From Pseudoalteromonas sp. NBT06-2 (GTDB lineage Bacteria > Pseudomonadota > Gammaproteobacteria > Enterobacterales > Alteromonadaceae): a stretch of DNA of 64,000 bases. Shown here piece by piece: positions 1-10,725 of the stretch. The stretch spans positions 1 through 64,000 of the forward strand of contig NZ_NQMR01000030.1 of assembly GCF_002276045.1 (NCBI RefSeq), in the 5' to 3' direction. Position 1 is the stretch's first letter, and every line of letters begins with the position of its first letter. The notes beneath the pieces were generated by a model. The model was not told the DNA's origin, ran no database searches, and saw only the letters and a program-made list of their open reading frames with translations. The position numbers and the translations under genes are program-made.

Positions 1-436
1 CAGTATAGGCAGATTACAAAATTTCGCAAGTTTTTTTAAAGAAAATTTAATAAAAATAATGAAAAGTTCAAATAACAATCTAAAAGTATAGTTATCCGTC
101 AAATTTAACTATTAACATATTGAACTGAGCTAGCATCCATCATAATTCATTTATTTTTACTTTATAGGTATAATACGAATAAATAATTACTCAATTTAAA
201 TGAACTAAATATTCCAATAACATCGTTGCTTTCAATCCTAATCGCCTGCTATTACTCAATCAAACGTCTTGTTCTTGAAAATTAATCCTTATTAAAATTT
301 GATCACTAACTTACTCGTATTGGTATAACTACCAGCTCGCCACACGTTAACTCGTATTTAGATTAAGACAATGAGTTTTAGATACAAAAAAGCCAAAAGT
401 TAAACTTCTGGCTTTTCGTTTAAATATACGTCTCGA
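1..436. other. AT-rich intergenic region downstream of lpxC
   Basis: No convincing gene is visible on either strand. The stretch is very AT-rich, has many stops in all frames, and ends in the lpxC terminator hairpin at 386-416. I see no repeat shared with the other intergenic regions of the window. Confidence 0.6.
386..416 (-). terminator. Rho-independent terminator of the dcw/lpxC transcript
   Basis: Read on the minus strand, AAAAGCCAGAAGTT is followed almost directly by AACTTTTGGCTTTT, a long self-complementary stem with one G-T wobble ending in a T run. It lies about 20 nt past the lpxC stop, so it probably ends the dcw transcript. Confidence 0.8.
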
Positions 437-1348
437 TTAAGCTGTTATGACTTCTAACCCTGGTGCTGGCATAGTAACTGTATCTTCGAAGCTTGCCCAT
501 TCCCAAGCGGATTCAGTCGTCATTAGTTTACGAAGTAATTTATTATTAAGATCATGACCTGATTTAAATGCAGTTACTTTACCTAACAGATTATGGCCAG
601 TCATAAATAAATCACCAACACAATCTAAAATTTTATGCTTAACAAATTCATCTTGGTAGCGCAAACCATTTGGATTAAGTACTTTGAATTCATCTAGAAC
701 AACCGCATTATCCATACTGCCACCTAAAGCTAAATTATTAGCGTGTAGATATTCAATATCTTTCATAAAACCAAAAGTTCTTGCTCGACTGATTTGCTCA
801 GTAAAGCTTTTCGCCGTGATATCTAAACCAATACGTTGTTCACTATCATTAATAGCCGGATGATCAAAATCAATTTGGAAATCAATATGAAAACCATCAT
901 ACGGTTCAATTTCCGCCCACTTATCACCATCTTCAATGCGTACTTTTTCAGTAATGCGAATAAAACGTTTTGCAGCTGATAACTCTTCAATCCCGCCTTT
1001 TTGTAAAAGGTATATAAATGGTAGCGCACTGCCATCCATAATAGGGACTTCAGGACTATCTAATTCAACAACTAGGTTATCAATACCTAATGATGAAATT
1101 GCAGCAACTAAATGCTCAGTTGTTGACAAACGAACTCCGTCTTTATTAATCAAACATGTACATAGCTGAGTATCCCCCACGGCTTCAGGTGCGATTGAAA
1201 AATCAACCACAGGCTCAAGGTCTACACGGCGAAATACGATCCCAGTATTTGCACCGGCAGGTCGAAGAGTAATAGAAACCTTTTCGCCCTTATGAAGTCC
1301 AACTCCAATGGCGTTAACTACTTGACTAATCGTACGTTGTTTGATCAT
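437..1348 (-). CDS. lpxC: UDP-3-O-acyl-N-acetylglucosamine deacetylase LpxC
   Basis: This zinc enzyme catalyses the committed step of lipid A synthesis, removing the acetyl group from UDP-3-O-acyl-GlcNAc in the cytosol. The family zinc ligands are visible: H79 in STTEHL and H239/D243 in [10 protein letters not shown], plus the catalytic His of SGHDLNNK at 266. I chose the ATG at 1348 because it gives the usual MIKQRT N-terminus and about 303 residues. An in-frame ATG at 1363 (preceded by a TTG) would add five residues, and no Shine-Dalgarno decides between them. It is the last gene of the dcw cluster, 100 nt after ftsZ, as in enterobacteria and Alteromonadales. Confidence 0.97.
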   Translation of the reverse strand: MIKQRTISQVVNAIGVGLHKGEKVSITLRPAGANTGIVFRRVDLEPVVDFSIAPEAVGDTQLCTCLINKDGVRLSTTEHLVAAISSLGIDNLVVELDSPEVPIMDGSALPFIYLLQKGGIEELSAAKRFIRITEKVRIEDGDKWAEIEPYDGFHIDFQIDFDHPAINDSEQRIGLDITAKSFTEQISRARTFGFMKDIEYLHANNLALGGSMDNAVVLDEFKVLNPNGLRYQDEFVKHKILDCVGDLFMTGHNLLGKVTAFKSGHDLNNKLLRKLMTTESAWEWASFEDTVTMPAPGLEVITA

Positions 1349-1471
1349 AGGCAGTTCACTCATCAATGAATTAATAATAATTTGGCTGCAGATTCTATCA
1401 TAAACAAGCCAAACTTACAACAAACTTGTTGTATTAGCAACCAACTTATATTTTATATTTGACGATTTTGA

Positions 1472-2689
1472 TTAGTCAGCTTGCTTGCGTAAAAAAGCTG
1501 GAATATCAAAATAATCACCCTGCTCTGCTTTTACAGCTTCAGGTGTTTCTTTTGCTGAATCGACTTCTACTGGCGCACTCACTGATGATGAAACTTCCTC
1601 AGAAGTTTGATTTGCAAAGTTTGGTACAAATACTCCAGGGTTGGTCGCTGAAGTATTAGTTTGAGTAGCTGCGACATCAGAACCTGATGCTTTTTTAAAG
1701 CCATTATCGACAATACCAAATTGTGCTTTTCTTTCTCCACCTAAACCAGTAGCAACAACAGTTACTCGTAATTCATCACTCATTTCAGGATCAATTACAG
1801 CACCGACTACAACAGTTGCATTTTCTGATGCTAACGCTTTAACATGGTTACCGACGGTTTCAAATTCTTCAATCGCGATATCCATACCAGCAGTGATATT
1901 AACTAAAATGCCTTTAGCACCTGTTAGATCAACATCTTCTAATAAAGGACTAGAAATTGCGGCTTCAGCAGCTTCTTGAGCACGATCCGGACCACTTGCA
2001 GATGCAGTCCCCATCATTGCTGTTCCCATTGCAGACATTACAGTTCTAACATCCGCGAAATCCACATTGATTAAGCCAGAACGGGTTATTAATTCAGCAA
2101 TACCTTGTACTGCACCATAAAGTACATCATTTGCTTTTGCGAATGCATCTAGAAGTGTAGTCCCTTTTCCTAAAACTTTAAGTAATTTATTGTTAGGAAT
2201 TGTAATAAGTGAATCGACTGTCTCGGCTAATTCATTAATACCATGATCTGCTGCAGATGCACGTTTTTTACCTTCAAAATCAAATGGACGAGTGACAACT
2301 GCAACCGTTAATATACCCATTTCTTTTGCCATTTTAGCAACAACAGGTGCTGCACCAGTACCTGTACCACCGCCCATACCAGCTGCGATAAATACCATAT
2401 CAGCACCTTCAAGACCTGCTTTTATTGCATCAATATCTTCTTCCGCAGATTGACGTCCAACTTCTGGATTTGCCCCAGCGCCTAAACCAGAAGTGATCTG
2501 TGTGCCCAACTGAATTGTAGTATCAGCTGAAGAACGACGCAGCGCTTGTGCATCTGTATTAGCAGCAATGAAACGTACACCTTCAATTTGCTTTTTAACC
2601 ATGTGCTCAACAGCATTACCGCCGCCGCCGCCAACACCAATAACTTTTATGACAGCTTCTTCGCTGTGTTGTTCCATATAATCAAACAT
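1472..2689 (-). CDS. ftsZ: Cell division GTPase FtsZ
   Basis: FtsZ is the tubulin-like GTPase that polymerises into the Z ring at midcell. The N-terminal Rossmann-type domain carries the tubulin signature GGGTGTG at residues 106-112. A variable Gln/Thr/Ser-rich linker occupies roughly residues 325-390. The conserved C-terminal tail [13 protein letters not shown] (393-405) is the docking site for FtsA and ZipA. The length of 405 is somewhat longer than the 383 of E. coli because of the linker. It follows ftsA by 30 nt and precedes lpxC. Confidence 0.98.
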   Translation of the reverse strand: MFDYMEQHSEEAVIKVIGVGGGGGNAVEHMVKKQIEGVRFIAANTDAQALRRSSADTTIQLGTQITSGLGAGANPEVGRQSAEEDIDAIKAGLEGADMVFIAAGMGGGTGTGAAPVVAKMAKEMGILTVAVVTRPFDFEGKKRASAADHGINELAETVDSLITIPNNKLLKVLGKGTTLLDAFAKANDVLYGAVQGIAELITRSGLINVDFADVRTVMSAMGTAMMGTASASGPDRAQEAAEAAISSPLLEDVDLTGAKGILVNITAGMDIAIEEFETVGNHVKALASENATVVVGAVIDPEMSDELRVTVVATGLGGERKAQFGIVDNGFKKASGSDVAATQTNTSATNPGVFVPNFANQTSEEVSSSVSAPVEVDSAKETPEAVKAEQGDYFDIPAFLRKQAD

Positions 2690-2719
2690 TGTTACTCTCC
2701 GACTTGAGTAAAAAATTTA

Positions 2720-3952
2720 TTAAAATTCGCCCTGAAACCATTTTTTCATTCTCCCCAACCAACTTACATCATTTTTTTCTGATGTTTTTTGGGCATTTGC
2801 AGTTTGCATTGTTTGGCTATATTGTAATAAGCCTACAGCTGTTGCAAATGAAGGGTCATCTACATAATCCGTCAATCCAATCATCCCGATAGGACTGCCT
2901 ATTCTAACTGGCATTTGGAATATATCTTCCGATACTTCCAATGCACCTGTCATTTTTGCGCTACCGCCTGTTAAGACAATACCCGCAGCAATTTGGTCTT
3001 CATAACCCGAACGGCGAATTTCCATCAATGCCAGTTCAAATAATTCTTTAAATCTCGGTTCTACAACTTCAGATAAAGTATGGCGAGACATCGTTCTAGA
3101 TGGACGCCCACCCACACTCGGTACTTCTATTGTATCTTCAGTACTGGCCATCGCACTACTTGCACATGCATATTGTACTTTTAGAGATTCAGCATGTGAA
3201 ATGGGTGTACGAAAAATCTTAGCGATATCTCCGGTCACTTGATTACCCGCAACAGGTATCACAGCAGAATGACGTAAAGCGCCATTGGTATAGATGGTTA
3301 AATCCATAGTACCACCACCAATATCGATAACAGAAATACCTAACTCTCTTTCATCTTCAGTTAAGACTGCATGACTTGATGCTAAAGCGGTGTAAGTTAA
3401 TTGGTCAACAGTTAAACCACAACGCTCAACACATTTTTCAATATTTTTTGCCATGTCATTTGAACATGTAATAATATGCGCTTGTGTTTCCATACGAACA
3501 CCACTCATACCAAGAGGGTTTTTAATACCTTCTTGCATATCAACACTGTATTCTTGCGCTATCGCATGCAACATTTTACGTTCAGCGGAAATAGGCACAG
3601 ATCTGGCCGTATGCATTACATTATCAATATCATCTAAGCTAACTTCGGTATTATTAATAGCAACAACACCATTTTCATTTTGGCATTGAATATGTTTTCC
3701 AGATATCCCCAAGTATACTGAACTAATGCGACAATCAGCCATTAATTCGGCTTCATCTATGGCTCTTTGAATTGATTCTGAGACTAGATTGAGGTCGTTT
3801 ACTCCACCTTTATCCATACCTTGAGATATTTGGCTGCCAACACCAACTATGCTTAATTTGTTATCTGCAGTGATTTCTCCTACAGTCGCAACCACCTTAG
3901 ATGTACCTACATCTAAGCCGATAACTAGATTTCGTTCTGCTGACTTAGTCAT
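2720..3952 (-). CDS. ftsA: Cell division protein FtsA
   Basis: FtsA is an actin-like ATPase that tethers FtsZ filaments to the membrane. The nucleotide-binding motifs are visible: VIGLDVGTSK near residue 10, IDIGGGTMDLTIY near 210 and the late GIVLTGGSAKM near 325. The C-terminus (WLGRMKKWFQGEF) is an amphipathic membrane-targeting helix of the expected type. It spans 410 residues against about 420 in E. coli. Its start overlaps the ftsQ stop by 4 nt, indicating translational coupling. Confidence 0.97.
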   Translation of the reverse strand: MTKSAERNLVIGLDVGTSKVVATVGEITADNKLSIVGVGSQISQGMDKGGVNDLNLVSESIQRAIDEAELMADCRISSVYLGISGKHIQCQNENGVVAINNTEVSLDDIDNVMHTARSVPISAERKMLHAIAQEYSVDMQEGIKNPLGMSGVRMETQAHIITCSNDMAKNIEKCVERCGLTVDQLTYTALASSHAVLTEDERELGISVIDIGGGTMDLTIYTNGALRHSAVIPVAGNQVTGDIAKIFRTPISHAESLKVQYACASSAMASTEDTIEVPSVGGRPSRTMSRHTLSEVVEPRFKELFELALMEIRRSGYEDQIAAGIVLTGGSAKMTGALEVSEDIFQMPVRIGSPIGMIGLTDYVDDPSFATAVGLLQYSQTMQTANAQKTSEKNDVSWLGRMKKWFQGEF

Positions 3953-4743
3953 GCCTTACTCTTTTGTTTATAGTTTTTTTGTTGTAAATTTTGTAAGTCT
4001 GCAGCCTTCCAACTAACCGCAAGCCCTGTATCATACCTTAAATCAACTGAATCTACCTCAGCATCTTTACGTTTGAGCATATATGGGTACATATAAATAA
4101 ATTTTTGGACCCGCTTTAGCTTATCTTTTCTACCTAAATTTAGGTTTATGCCATTTGCTAACCAAAACTGCCAAGCGAATCTTTCAGAAAGTGCTAAACT
4201 TATTAATTCAAAATTATTAATATAAAGCAACTCTGAAAATTCTAGGAAAGTATTCAAAGCCTCGACCTCACTCCCTTCAGGACCAAATAAACTAGGTAAT
4301 TTTTTTGTTATAGTGGATTTAGGCACCTGGAATACAATACCATCAGAATTTAGCAGTAAATCATCATTCCATATCGCAACTGGATTATGTTCAACAACAA
4401 AGACTTTTAAGGTATTTGGCCATTGTTTACGAACAGACGCAGTTTCTACCCAAGGTAGTGCAATCACAAGATCTTGAACTTGATTAACATCTAAATCAAA
4501 AAAGCGAGATAAATCAGCTTTCTTTATCGCTTTTATGATTTGCTGCTCTGATGTATGCACTGGCTCCCCTAATACAGCTACATGCTTTATTTGTGTTTGG
4601 TGTTCATTTTGCAAATAGTGACTAATTGAAAAAAATATTTGGCACAAAGTAATAAGCACAACTAAAAAGAACCCCATGCCAAAGAATCGTGACCAATGCA
4701 CGTTTTTTTGCCATTCTAAAAAAGATTCTATTTTTTGATTCAT
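3949..4743 (-). CDS. ftsQ: Divisome membrane protein FtsQ
   Basis: FtsQ is a bitopic protein that links early and late divisome components through FtsB/FtsL. The sequence shows a short cytoplasmic N-terminus, one transmembrane helix at about residues 20-42, a POTRA domain (starting near HVAVLGEP) and a periplasmic FtsQ/DivIB domain ending about residue 250. The length of 264 is normal. It lies between ddlB (6-nt gap) and ftsA (4-nt overlap). Confidence 0.93.
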   Translation of the reverse strand: MNQKIESFLEWQKNVHWSRFFGMGFFLVVLITLCQIFFSISHYLQNEHQTQIKHVAVLGEPVHTSEQQIIKAIKKADLSRFFDLDVNQVQDLVIALPWVETASVRKQWPNTLKVFVVEHNPVAIWNDDLLLNSDGIVFQVPKSTITKKLPSLFGPEGSEVEALNTFLEFSELLYINNFELISLALSERFAWQFWLANGINLNLGRKDKLKRVQKFIYMYPYMLKRKDAEVDSVDLRYDTGLAVSWKAADLQNLQQKNYKQKSKA

Positions 4744-4749
4744 TTAAAT

Positions 4750-5670
4750 TTATTTACCTAAAGTTTGTTCTAATATATTCACAACCAATCCCTCAAACGA
4801 CAAACCACTTGCTTTAGCAGACATAGGAACAAGTGACTTCTCAGTCATGCCTGGCACCGTATTAACTTCTAATATATAAAACTGATTATCTGAATTTTGC
4901 ATTATATCTACACGACCCCAGCCTTTAGCTCCCACTAAATCAAATGCTTGTTTTGATATTTTCTGTAAAAAATCGGTATCTTTTTTGGATAAATTAGCTG
5001 GGCAAAAATATTCAGTACTATTTACTTGATATTTAGCTTCATAATCATAAAAACTTCTAGGGGTTACCATTTCAATAACAGGTAGTGCTTCATTTACTAA
5101 GATAGTTACTGTAAATTCTCTTCCTGAAATCCATTGCTCTAATAAAACAATGTCATCATATTTAAAGGCATTTTCAAGTGCAGTTGTCAGTTCATCAGAT
5201 GTGCTTGCTTTTGCCATACCGATACTTGATCCTTCATGAGAAGGTTTGACCATAACGGCACCAAATTCATGAATTATTTGTCCAACATCAAATGAACTCT
5301 CTTTTTCTAATGCTATAAAGTTAGCTGTCGGTAAATTACGTGCCCTAAATAACTCTTTACTGCGTACTTTATCCATTGCTAATGCAGAACCCAAAACACC
5401 ACTACCTGTGTAAGGTAATTCTAAAAACTCAAGTGCGCCTTGAACTGTGCCATCTTCGCCACCGCGTCCATGCAGTGCAATGAACACACGATCAGTATTG
5501 CAATATTTTAATTCGAATAGGTTTCGCTCTGCAGGATCAAAAGCATATGCATTTACACCCGCACTTTGTAAAGCGGACAATACCGCTTTTCCAGAATTCA
5601 ATGAAACGGCTCTTTCCGCAGAGCTTCCTCCCATTAAGACGGCAACTTTACCAAACTGTTGCCCATTCAT
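4750..5670 (-). CDS. ddlB: D-alanine--D-alanine ligase DdlB
   Basis: This ATP-grasp enzyme joins two D-Ala residues to make the dipeptide added by MurF. Visible family signatures are [10 protein letters not shown] near the N-terminus, [12 protein letters not shown] (about residue 150) and the C-terminal [15 protein letters not shown] active-site segment. The 306-residue length matches DdlB exactly. Its start overlaps the murC stop by 4 nt. Confidence 0.97.
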   Translation of the reverse strand: MNGQQFGKVAVLMGGSSAERAVSLNSGKAVLSALQSAGVNAYAFDPAERNLFELKYCNTDRVFIALHGRGGEDGTVQGALEFLELPYTGSGVLGSALAMDKVRSKELFRARNLPTANFIALEKESSFDVGQIIHEFGAVMVKPSHEGSSIGMAKASTSDELTTALENAFKYDDIVLLEQWISGREFTVTILVNEALPVIEMVTPRSFYDYEAKYQVNSTEYFCPANLSKKDTDFLQKISKQAFDLVGAKGWGRVDIMQNSDNQFYILEVNTVPGMTEKSLVPMSAKASGLSFEGLVVNILEQTLGK

Positions 5671-7103
5671 GAATTCACCTGCTTTAATTGCTCTATATTT
5701 AACTTCATTAGAGCTAAAGATTTCACCAATTGACCTATATTTCCCGCGCCTTGAGTTAAAACAATATCGCCATCTTGTAATACACCACTTAAAACAAACG
5801 GTAACTCACAAGGCTCATCAATATAAACAGGTTCTTTGCCTCTTTGGCGTAGACTTCTGCATAAACTTTTACTATCTGCTCCCGCTATCGGCGATTCCCC
5901 CGCAGAGTAAACTTCAAGTAATAATAAAAGATCAACATTTGTCAGTACCTTAACTGTTTCTTCATATAGATCTCTTGTTCTTGAATATCTATGAGGTTGG
6001 TAAGCCATTACCAAACGCCTATCAGGCCATCCGTCTTTAACAGCCTTAATCGTGGCTGAAACTTCTGTTGGATGATGACCATAATCATCAATCAACATCA
6101 CTTTACCATTACCCGTTTCAAATTCACCATATTGCTGAAAACGTCGACCTATTCCTTCAAATTTGTCTAACGCTCGGATAATAGCTTCATCACTAATTCC
6201 TTCATCTTTTGCAACGGCTATCGCAGCTGTCGCATTTAATGCATTGTGTTTACCAGGCATGTTTAGCTTCACAACTAACTCAGCACCTGAATTGTTAATA
6301 ACCTTAAACTGGCTAGTATTCACTGTTTGAGTAAATTCAGTTAATCTGTAATCCGCTTGTTCTGATTGACCATAAGTAATAAATTTACGACCAAATCTAG
6401 GTAGTAAATCAGTAACAACAGGGCAATCTATACAAGCAACTACAACACCGTAAAAAGGCAAGTTATGGATAAACTCAATATAGGTATCTTTCATATTTTC
6501 AAAGTTACCTTGGTAAGTATCCATATGATCCGCTTCAATATTTGTAATTACTGAAACCATAGGTTGTAAATGTAAAAATGATGCATCGCTCTCATCAGCT
6601 TCAGCAATCAAAAACTGGCTTTTTCCTAAACGCGCATTTGTACCTACACTATTTAATAAACCACCAATAACAAATGTTGGATCTAAATCGGCTTGAGCAA
6701 AAATGCTCGCAATCAAACTTGTTGTTGTTGTTTTTCCATGGGTACCTGCTATTGCAATACCGTGTCGAAAACGCATAAGTTCAGATAACATTTCTGCACG
6801 ACGAACAATCGGAATACGATTTTCTTTTGCTTCAATTATTTCAGGGTTTGTCTCATCAATTGCAGTAGAAACAACTACAACGCTGGCTTTTTTGACATTG
6901 TCACTTTTATGACCAATAAAAATAGTCGCTCCGGCAGATTTTAACCTGTCTGTCATCGGGCTTTGAGTTATATCTGAGCCAGTAATACAATATCCTTCGT
7001 TCACTAAAACTTCGGCAATACCTCCCATACCTGCACCGCCAATACCAATAAAGTGGATACTGTTTACTTTTCTCATTGCTGTTACTTCACTTACTCTGCT
7101 CAC
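5667..7103 (-). CDS. murC: UDP-N-acetylmuramate--L-alanine ligase MurC
   Basis: MurC adds the first amino acid, L-Ala, to UDP-MurNAc using ATP. The N-terminal UDP-binding motif [12 protein letters not shown] (17-28) and the P-loop GTHGKTTT (120-127) are clear, and the DDYGHHP segment is typical of MurC. The GTG start at 7103 is preceded by AAAGAG with a 6-nt spacer. A shorter start at the ATG at 7076 (MRKVNS) is possible. The gene overlaps ddlB and follows murG by 12 nt. Confidence 0.97.
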   Translation of the reverse strand: MSRVSEVTAMRKVNSIHFIGIGGAGMGGIAEVLVNEGYCITGSDITQSPMTDRLKSAGATIFIGHKSDNVKKASVVVVSTAIDETNPEIIEAKENRIPIVRRAEMLSELMRFRHGIAIAGTHGKTTTTSLIASIFAQADLDPTFVIGGLLNSVGTNARLGKSQFLIAEADESDASFLHLQPMVSVITNIEADHMDTYQGNFENMKDTYIEFIHNLPFYGVVVACIDCPVVTDLLPRFGRKFITYGQSEQADYRLTEFTQTVNTSQFKVINNSGAELVVKLNMPGKHNALNATAAIAVAKDEGISDEAIIRALDKFEGIGRRFQQYGEFETGNGKVMLIDDYGHHPTEVSATIKAVKDGWPDRRLVMAYQPHRYSRTRDLYEETVKVLTNVDLLLLLEVYSAGESPIAGADSKSLCRSLRQRGKEPVYIDEPCELPFVLSGVLQDGDIVLTQGAGNIGQLVKSLALMKLNIEQLKQVNS

Positions 7104-7115
7104 TAAAATCTCTTT

Positions 7116-8204
7116 TTAATTTCTACAGGCATAGTTACTATTACTATGCTGTTTTATATAATTAGCCACTTGTTCTGTTGCATCGGTTTGTGCATATAAT
7201 TTAGCTTTATCTGCCATATCTTTGATTAATTGCGGTTGTTCTATAAAAGGTTGTAATAACTTTACTAAGCTTTGTAGATTTAAATCTCTTTGTTGTAATA
7301 GTAATGCGGCTTTATTTGAAACTAAAAATTCCGCATTTGCAGTTTGATGATCATCAACCGCATGTGGAAATGGTACAAATAAAGCCATCTTTCCTGCCGC
7401 TGTAATTTCACTTACCGTTAAAGCGCCTGAACGACATACAACTATGTCAGCCCATGCATAAGCAGCTTCAATATCATTTATAAAATGCTCTACCTTAGTA
7501 TTTAGTGCTAAGTCTTGATAAGATTCTTTGACAGCACCTAAACTACCTTTACCTGTTTGATGCCAAACCTCTATTGGTTTAATTGTATTTAATTGAGAGA
7601 ATACAGCCGGTAATTCATCATTTAATACTTTTGCACCTAACGAACCACCTACAACTAAGATACGGCAAGACTCAGGTAAAAATTCATGTTTAATATTCGC
7701 GACACTTTCTCTTACTGGGTTACCAACGACTTGATAGTCCATCTTAGGAAATGCCCCAGGAAAAGCAGCTAAGACTTGATTCGAGAACTTTGCTAATAGC
7801 TTATTGCTCATACCTGCAATTGCATTTTGTTCATGCACAATTAAAGGAATACCTAATGTTTTTGCAGCAAGACCTGCCGGCCCTGTAACATAACCGCCCA
7901 TGCCTAATAATACATCTGGGTTTTCTTGTTTCATTATTTTACGAGCTTGTAAAATCGCCTTTAACACCATAAAAGGTGCTTTAATAAGTTTTTTTAGACC
8001 CTTACCACGAACACCTTGAACATCAATAAACCTTATATTTAAACCATATTTTGGTACTACTTCCGCTTCCATTCTGTCTGATGTGCCTAACCAAACAACT
8101 TGCCAGCCTTGGTTTATCAAATACTCTGCAACTGCAATACCAGGAAAAATATGTCCACCCGTACCACCGGCGACTATCATTAATTTTTGTTGTTTTTTAT
8201 TCAT
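7116..8204 (-). CDS. murG: Lipid II synthase (GlcNAc transferase) MurG
   Basis: MurG transfers GlcNAc from UDP-GlcNAc to lipid I on the inner face of the membrane, making lipid II. The GT-B fold donor and acceptor signatures are visible: GGTGGHIFPG (13-22), GMGGYVTGP (about 101) and GGSLGA (about 186). The length of 362 is normal. The start overlaps the ftsW stop by 4 nt. Confidence 0.97.
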   Translation of the reverse strand: MNKKQQKLMIVAGGTGGHIFPGIAVAEYLINQGWQVVWLGTSDRMEAEVVPKYGLNIRFIDVQGVRGKGLKKLIKAPFMVLKAILQARKIMKQENPDVLLGMGGYVTGPAGLAAKTLGIPLIVHEQNAIAGMSNKLLAKFSNQVLAAFPGAFPKMDYQVVGNPVRESVANIKHEFLPESCRILVVGGSLGAKVLNDELPAVFSQLNTIKPIEVWHQTGKGSLGAVKESYQDLALNTKVEHFINDIEAAYAWADIVVCRSGALTVSEITAAGKMALFVPFPHAVDDHQTANAEFLVSNKAALLLQQRDLNLQSLVKLLQPFIEQPQLIKDMADKAKLYAQTDATEQVANYIKQHSNSNYACRN

Positions 8205-9388
8205 TGTTTTTTTCGTCCTCCGGATGTTGCCTGTCTGGTTGCCATTTTCACTTCAAAATCTATTCTTAACAAAATCCCTATGGCAATTGTCATCATCAAC
8301 ATACTGGAACCACCATAAGAAATAAAAGGTAAAGTAAGGCCCTTTGTTGGCAATATACCAGCACTAGCGCCAATATTTACCATAGTTTGAAATGCAAACC
8401 AGATCCCAATAGCAAGTGCAAAGTAACCTTCATATTCTTTGCCACATTGAAGTGCTTTTTTACCTATAATTAAAGCGCGAAAAACTAAAACACATAAAAC
8501 AATTAATATACTTAAAACACCAACAAAACCATTTTCTTCAGCTATTACTGAAAAAATAAAATCGGTATGCGCTTCTGGTAAGTACTCTTGTTTTTGAATA
8601 CTATTACCTAAACCTTGGCCCCACCAACTACCTCTACCATATGCCATTAATGACTGTACTAGTTGGTAACCTTTACCAAAAGGGTCATCCCAAGGATCCC
8701 AAAAAGATGTGACCCTTGCCCAACGATAGGGAGAAAAGACAATTAACACACCAATCAACCCCCCACCAGCCATTAACAACATAAAAAACTGCCATAACTG
8801 AGCACCAGCTAAAAATAGTAAGCCGACTGTTGTAACAAACATTACGACGACAGTACCTAAATCTGGTTGCATTAAAATAAGACCTGCATAAACTACAAAT
8901 ACAGCTATTGGTTTAATGAAGCCTTTAAAGTTTTCTTTTACTTCAGTGCGTTTACGTACTAAATAACCAGCTAAATAACTAAAGAAATATAATTTAGCTA
9001 TCTCTGCAACTTGCATATTAAAACGGCCAATGCCAATCCAACGTGTTGAGCCATTAACTTCTCTCCCTATAATGAGAACCAGAACTAATAAAGCGATCCC
9101 CACTAACAATAAATAAGGATTGGCTTTTTTCCACCAAGACATAGGCAAACTTACGCTCACGGCCAAGTAAAGAAAGCTCAAACCTAAAAATATGCCATGG
9201 CGCACGGTAAAATGAAATGGATTATTATATAAACGTTCTGCAACAGGCATAGATGCACTTGTTACCATCACAAAGCCAACACCTATCAATAAAATAATAC
9301 AATAAATAATGACAGGATCATAAATTGATGAAGCTCCATTATCATTATTTAAAAGCAATTTGCTTTTTAGGTTAACAAACGAAGTCAT
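8201..9388 (-). CDS. ftsW: Septal peptidoglycan polymerase FtsW (SEDS family)
   Basis: FtsW is the SEDS glycosyltransferase that works with FtsI to polymerise septal peptidoglycan. The protein has about ten hydrophobic segments. SEDS landmarks are the QPDLGT motif in the central loop, GQGLGNSIQKQEYLPEAHTDFIF with its catalytic-loop acidic residues, and the late LPFISYGGSS motif. The length of 395 fits. It overlaps the murD stop at its start and murG at its end. Confidence 0.96.
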   Translation of the reverse strand: MTSFVNLKSKLLLNNDNGASSIYDPVIIYCIILLIGVGFVMVTSASMPVAERLYNNPFHFTVRHGIFLGLSFLYLAVSVSLPMSWWKKANPYLLLVGIALLVLVLIIGREVNGSTRWIGIGRFNMQVAEIAKLYFFSYLAGYLVRKRTEVKENFKGFIKPIAVFVVYAGLILMQPDLGTVVVMFVTTVGLLFLAGAQLWQFFMLLMAGGGLIGVLIVFSPYRWARVTSFWDPWDDPFGKGYQLVQSLMAYGRGSWWGQGLGNSIQKQEYLPEAHTDFIFSVIAEENGFVGVLSILIVLCVLVFRALIIGKKALQCGKEYEGYFALAIGIWFAFQTMVNIGASAGILPTKGLTLPFISYGGSSMLMMTIAIGILLRIDFEVKMATRQATSGGRKKQ

Positions 9389-10725
9389 GGGTTAACCTTT
9401 TTTTGTAATACTAATTGTGAAAAATCATCTCCACGAGCCATAAAGTTGGCATACATATCTAAGCTCGAACAAGCGGGTGCTAATAAAACGATATCACCTG
9501 ATATGGCTTGATCAAAAGCTAAGTTTACAGCCTCTGCCATCGTTTTAACTTTTAATGCCCCATGACTTAAAGTCGATATTCGTTCAGCATCTTTACCTAA
9601 GCAAACTAACTTTTTCACATATTTGTTAAAGTAGGGCTTTAAAGTTGAAAAGTCGGCCCCTTTTCCATCACCACCTGCGATTAAAATGATATTTTGATCA
9701 CCACTAGTTGTTGCCAAACTTTCTATAGATGCAATACATGCACCCACATTGGTTGCCTTAGAATCATTAAAGTATTTCACATTATTAAATGAAGAAACTA
9801 GCTGACATCTATGATCTAATCCTGAAAATTCACTAAAAGTTTCTTTGAAAATAACAGACTCTAAATTCCAAGGAGATAATAATGCCATTACGGCTAATGC
9901 ATTTAGTTGATTATGCTTTCCTTCAACTTTTAAGCTTTCAGTTTCAAATAGGACGACTCCTGAAGCACTAAAGTAATTTTTACCATGTTGTTCAAGCAAA
10001 CAAAAGTCAGCACTTTCAGCAGAGAAACTCAGTTTGTTTTTCACATTAGTAGGATAAGTTTTTTTATCGTCCAAACTATAAATCGCATATTCACAGTTTT
10101 CATAGATCTTATGTTTAGTCTGGGTATATTCAGTCATATCCGCATATCTATCTAGATGGTCTTCTGAAATATTCAGCACTGTTGCACTAACAGCTTTTAG
10201 ACTTGATGTTGTTTCTAATTGAAAGCTTGATAACTCCAAAACAAAAACATCAATATTTTGTGTCAACAAATCTAAGATTGGTGTACCTATATTTCCACCT
10301 AGTCCTACTTTAAAACCTGCTTTTTCTAATACTTTGGCAGTTAAAGTTACTACGCTTGACTTACCATTAGAGCCAGTCACTGCAATAACGGGTTTTGAGT
10401 TAATACGAGCGAATAACTCAATATCACCAATCACTTCAACACCTAATGAAACAGCGAAAAAAACATCTTTTTGTGCCAATGCGATACCTGGACTAATAAT
10501 GATTAAATCAGCCTGTGACAAGTTAGCTTCCGTTAATTCACCTAAATTTACTTCTACCTCAGGTGCCTTTTCTTGTAACCAATCTAAACCGGGTGCATTT
10601 AAACGACTATCAACCACTTTTGGGGTAATGTTATGTTGCAGTAAAAAGCGTACCGTGCTGAGCCCTGAAATTCCCAGACCAAGCACAATAATATTAATTT
10701 CTTTTAACTGCTTCAAATATGTCAT
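9385..10725 (-). CDS. murD: UDP-N-acetylmuramoyl-L-alanine--D-glutamate ligase MurD
   Basis: MurD adds D-Glu to UDP-MurNAc-L-Ala. Motifs seen are the N-terminal VLGLGISG nucleotide fold, the P-loop GSNGKSS (118-124), the central NISEDHLDRY and the NDSKATN segment. It is 446 residues, slightly longer than the E. coli enzyme (438). It lies directly between mraY and ftsW, with both junctions abutting or overlapping. Confidence 0.97.
   Translation of the reverse strand: MTYLKQLKEINIIVLGLGISGLSTVRFLLQHNITPKVVDSRLNAPGLDWLQEKAPEVEVNLGELTEANLSQADLIIISPGIALAQKDVFFAVSLGVEVIGDIELFARINSKPVIAVTGSNGKSSVVTLTAKVLEKAGFKVGLGGNIGTPILDLLTQNIDVFVLELSSFQLETTSSLKAVSATVLNISEDHLDRYADMTEYTQTKHKIYENCEYAIYSLDDKKTYPTNVKNKLSFSAESADFCLLEQHGKNYFSASGVVLFETESLKVEGKHNQLNALAVMALLSPWNLESVIFKETFSEFSGLDHRCQLVSSFNNVKYFNDSKATNVGACIASIESLATTSGDQNIILIAGGDGKGADFSTLKPYFNKYVKKLVCLGKDAERISTLSHGALKVKTMAEAVNLAFDQAISGDIVLLAPACSSLDMYANFMARGDDFSQLVLQKKVNP

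Noticed and set aside
5447-5953. Long plus-strand open frame opposite ddlB and murC
   Set aside because: Antisense to two clear essential genes, with no ribosome site and no protein-like pattern.
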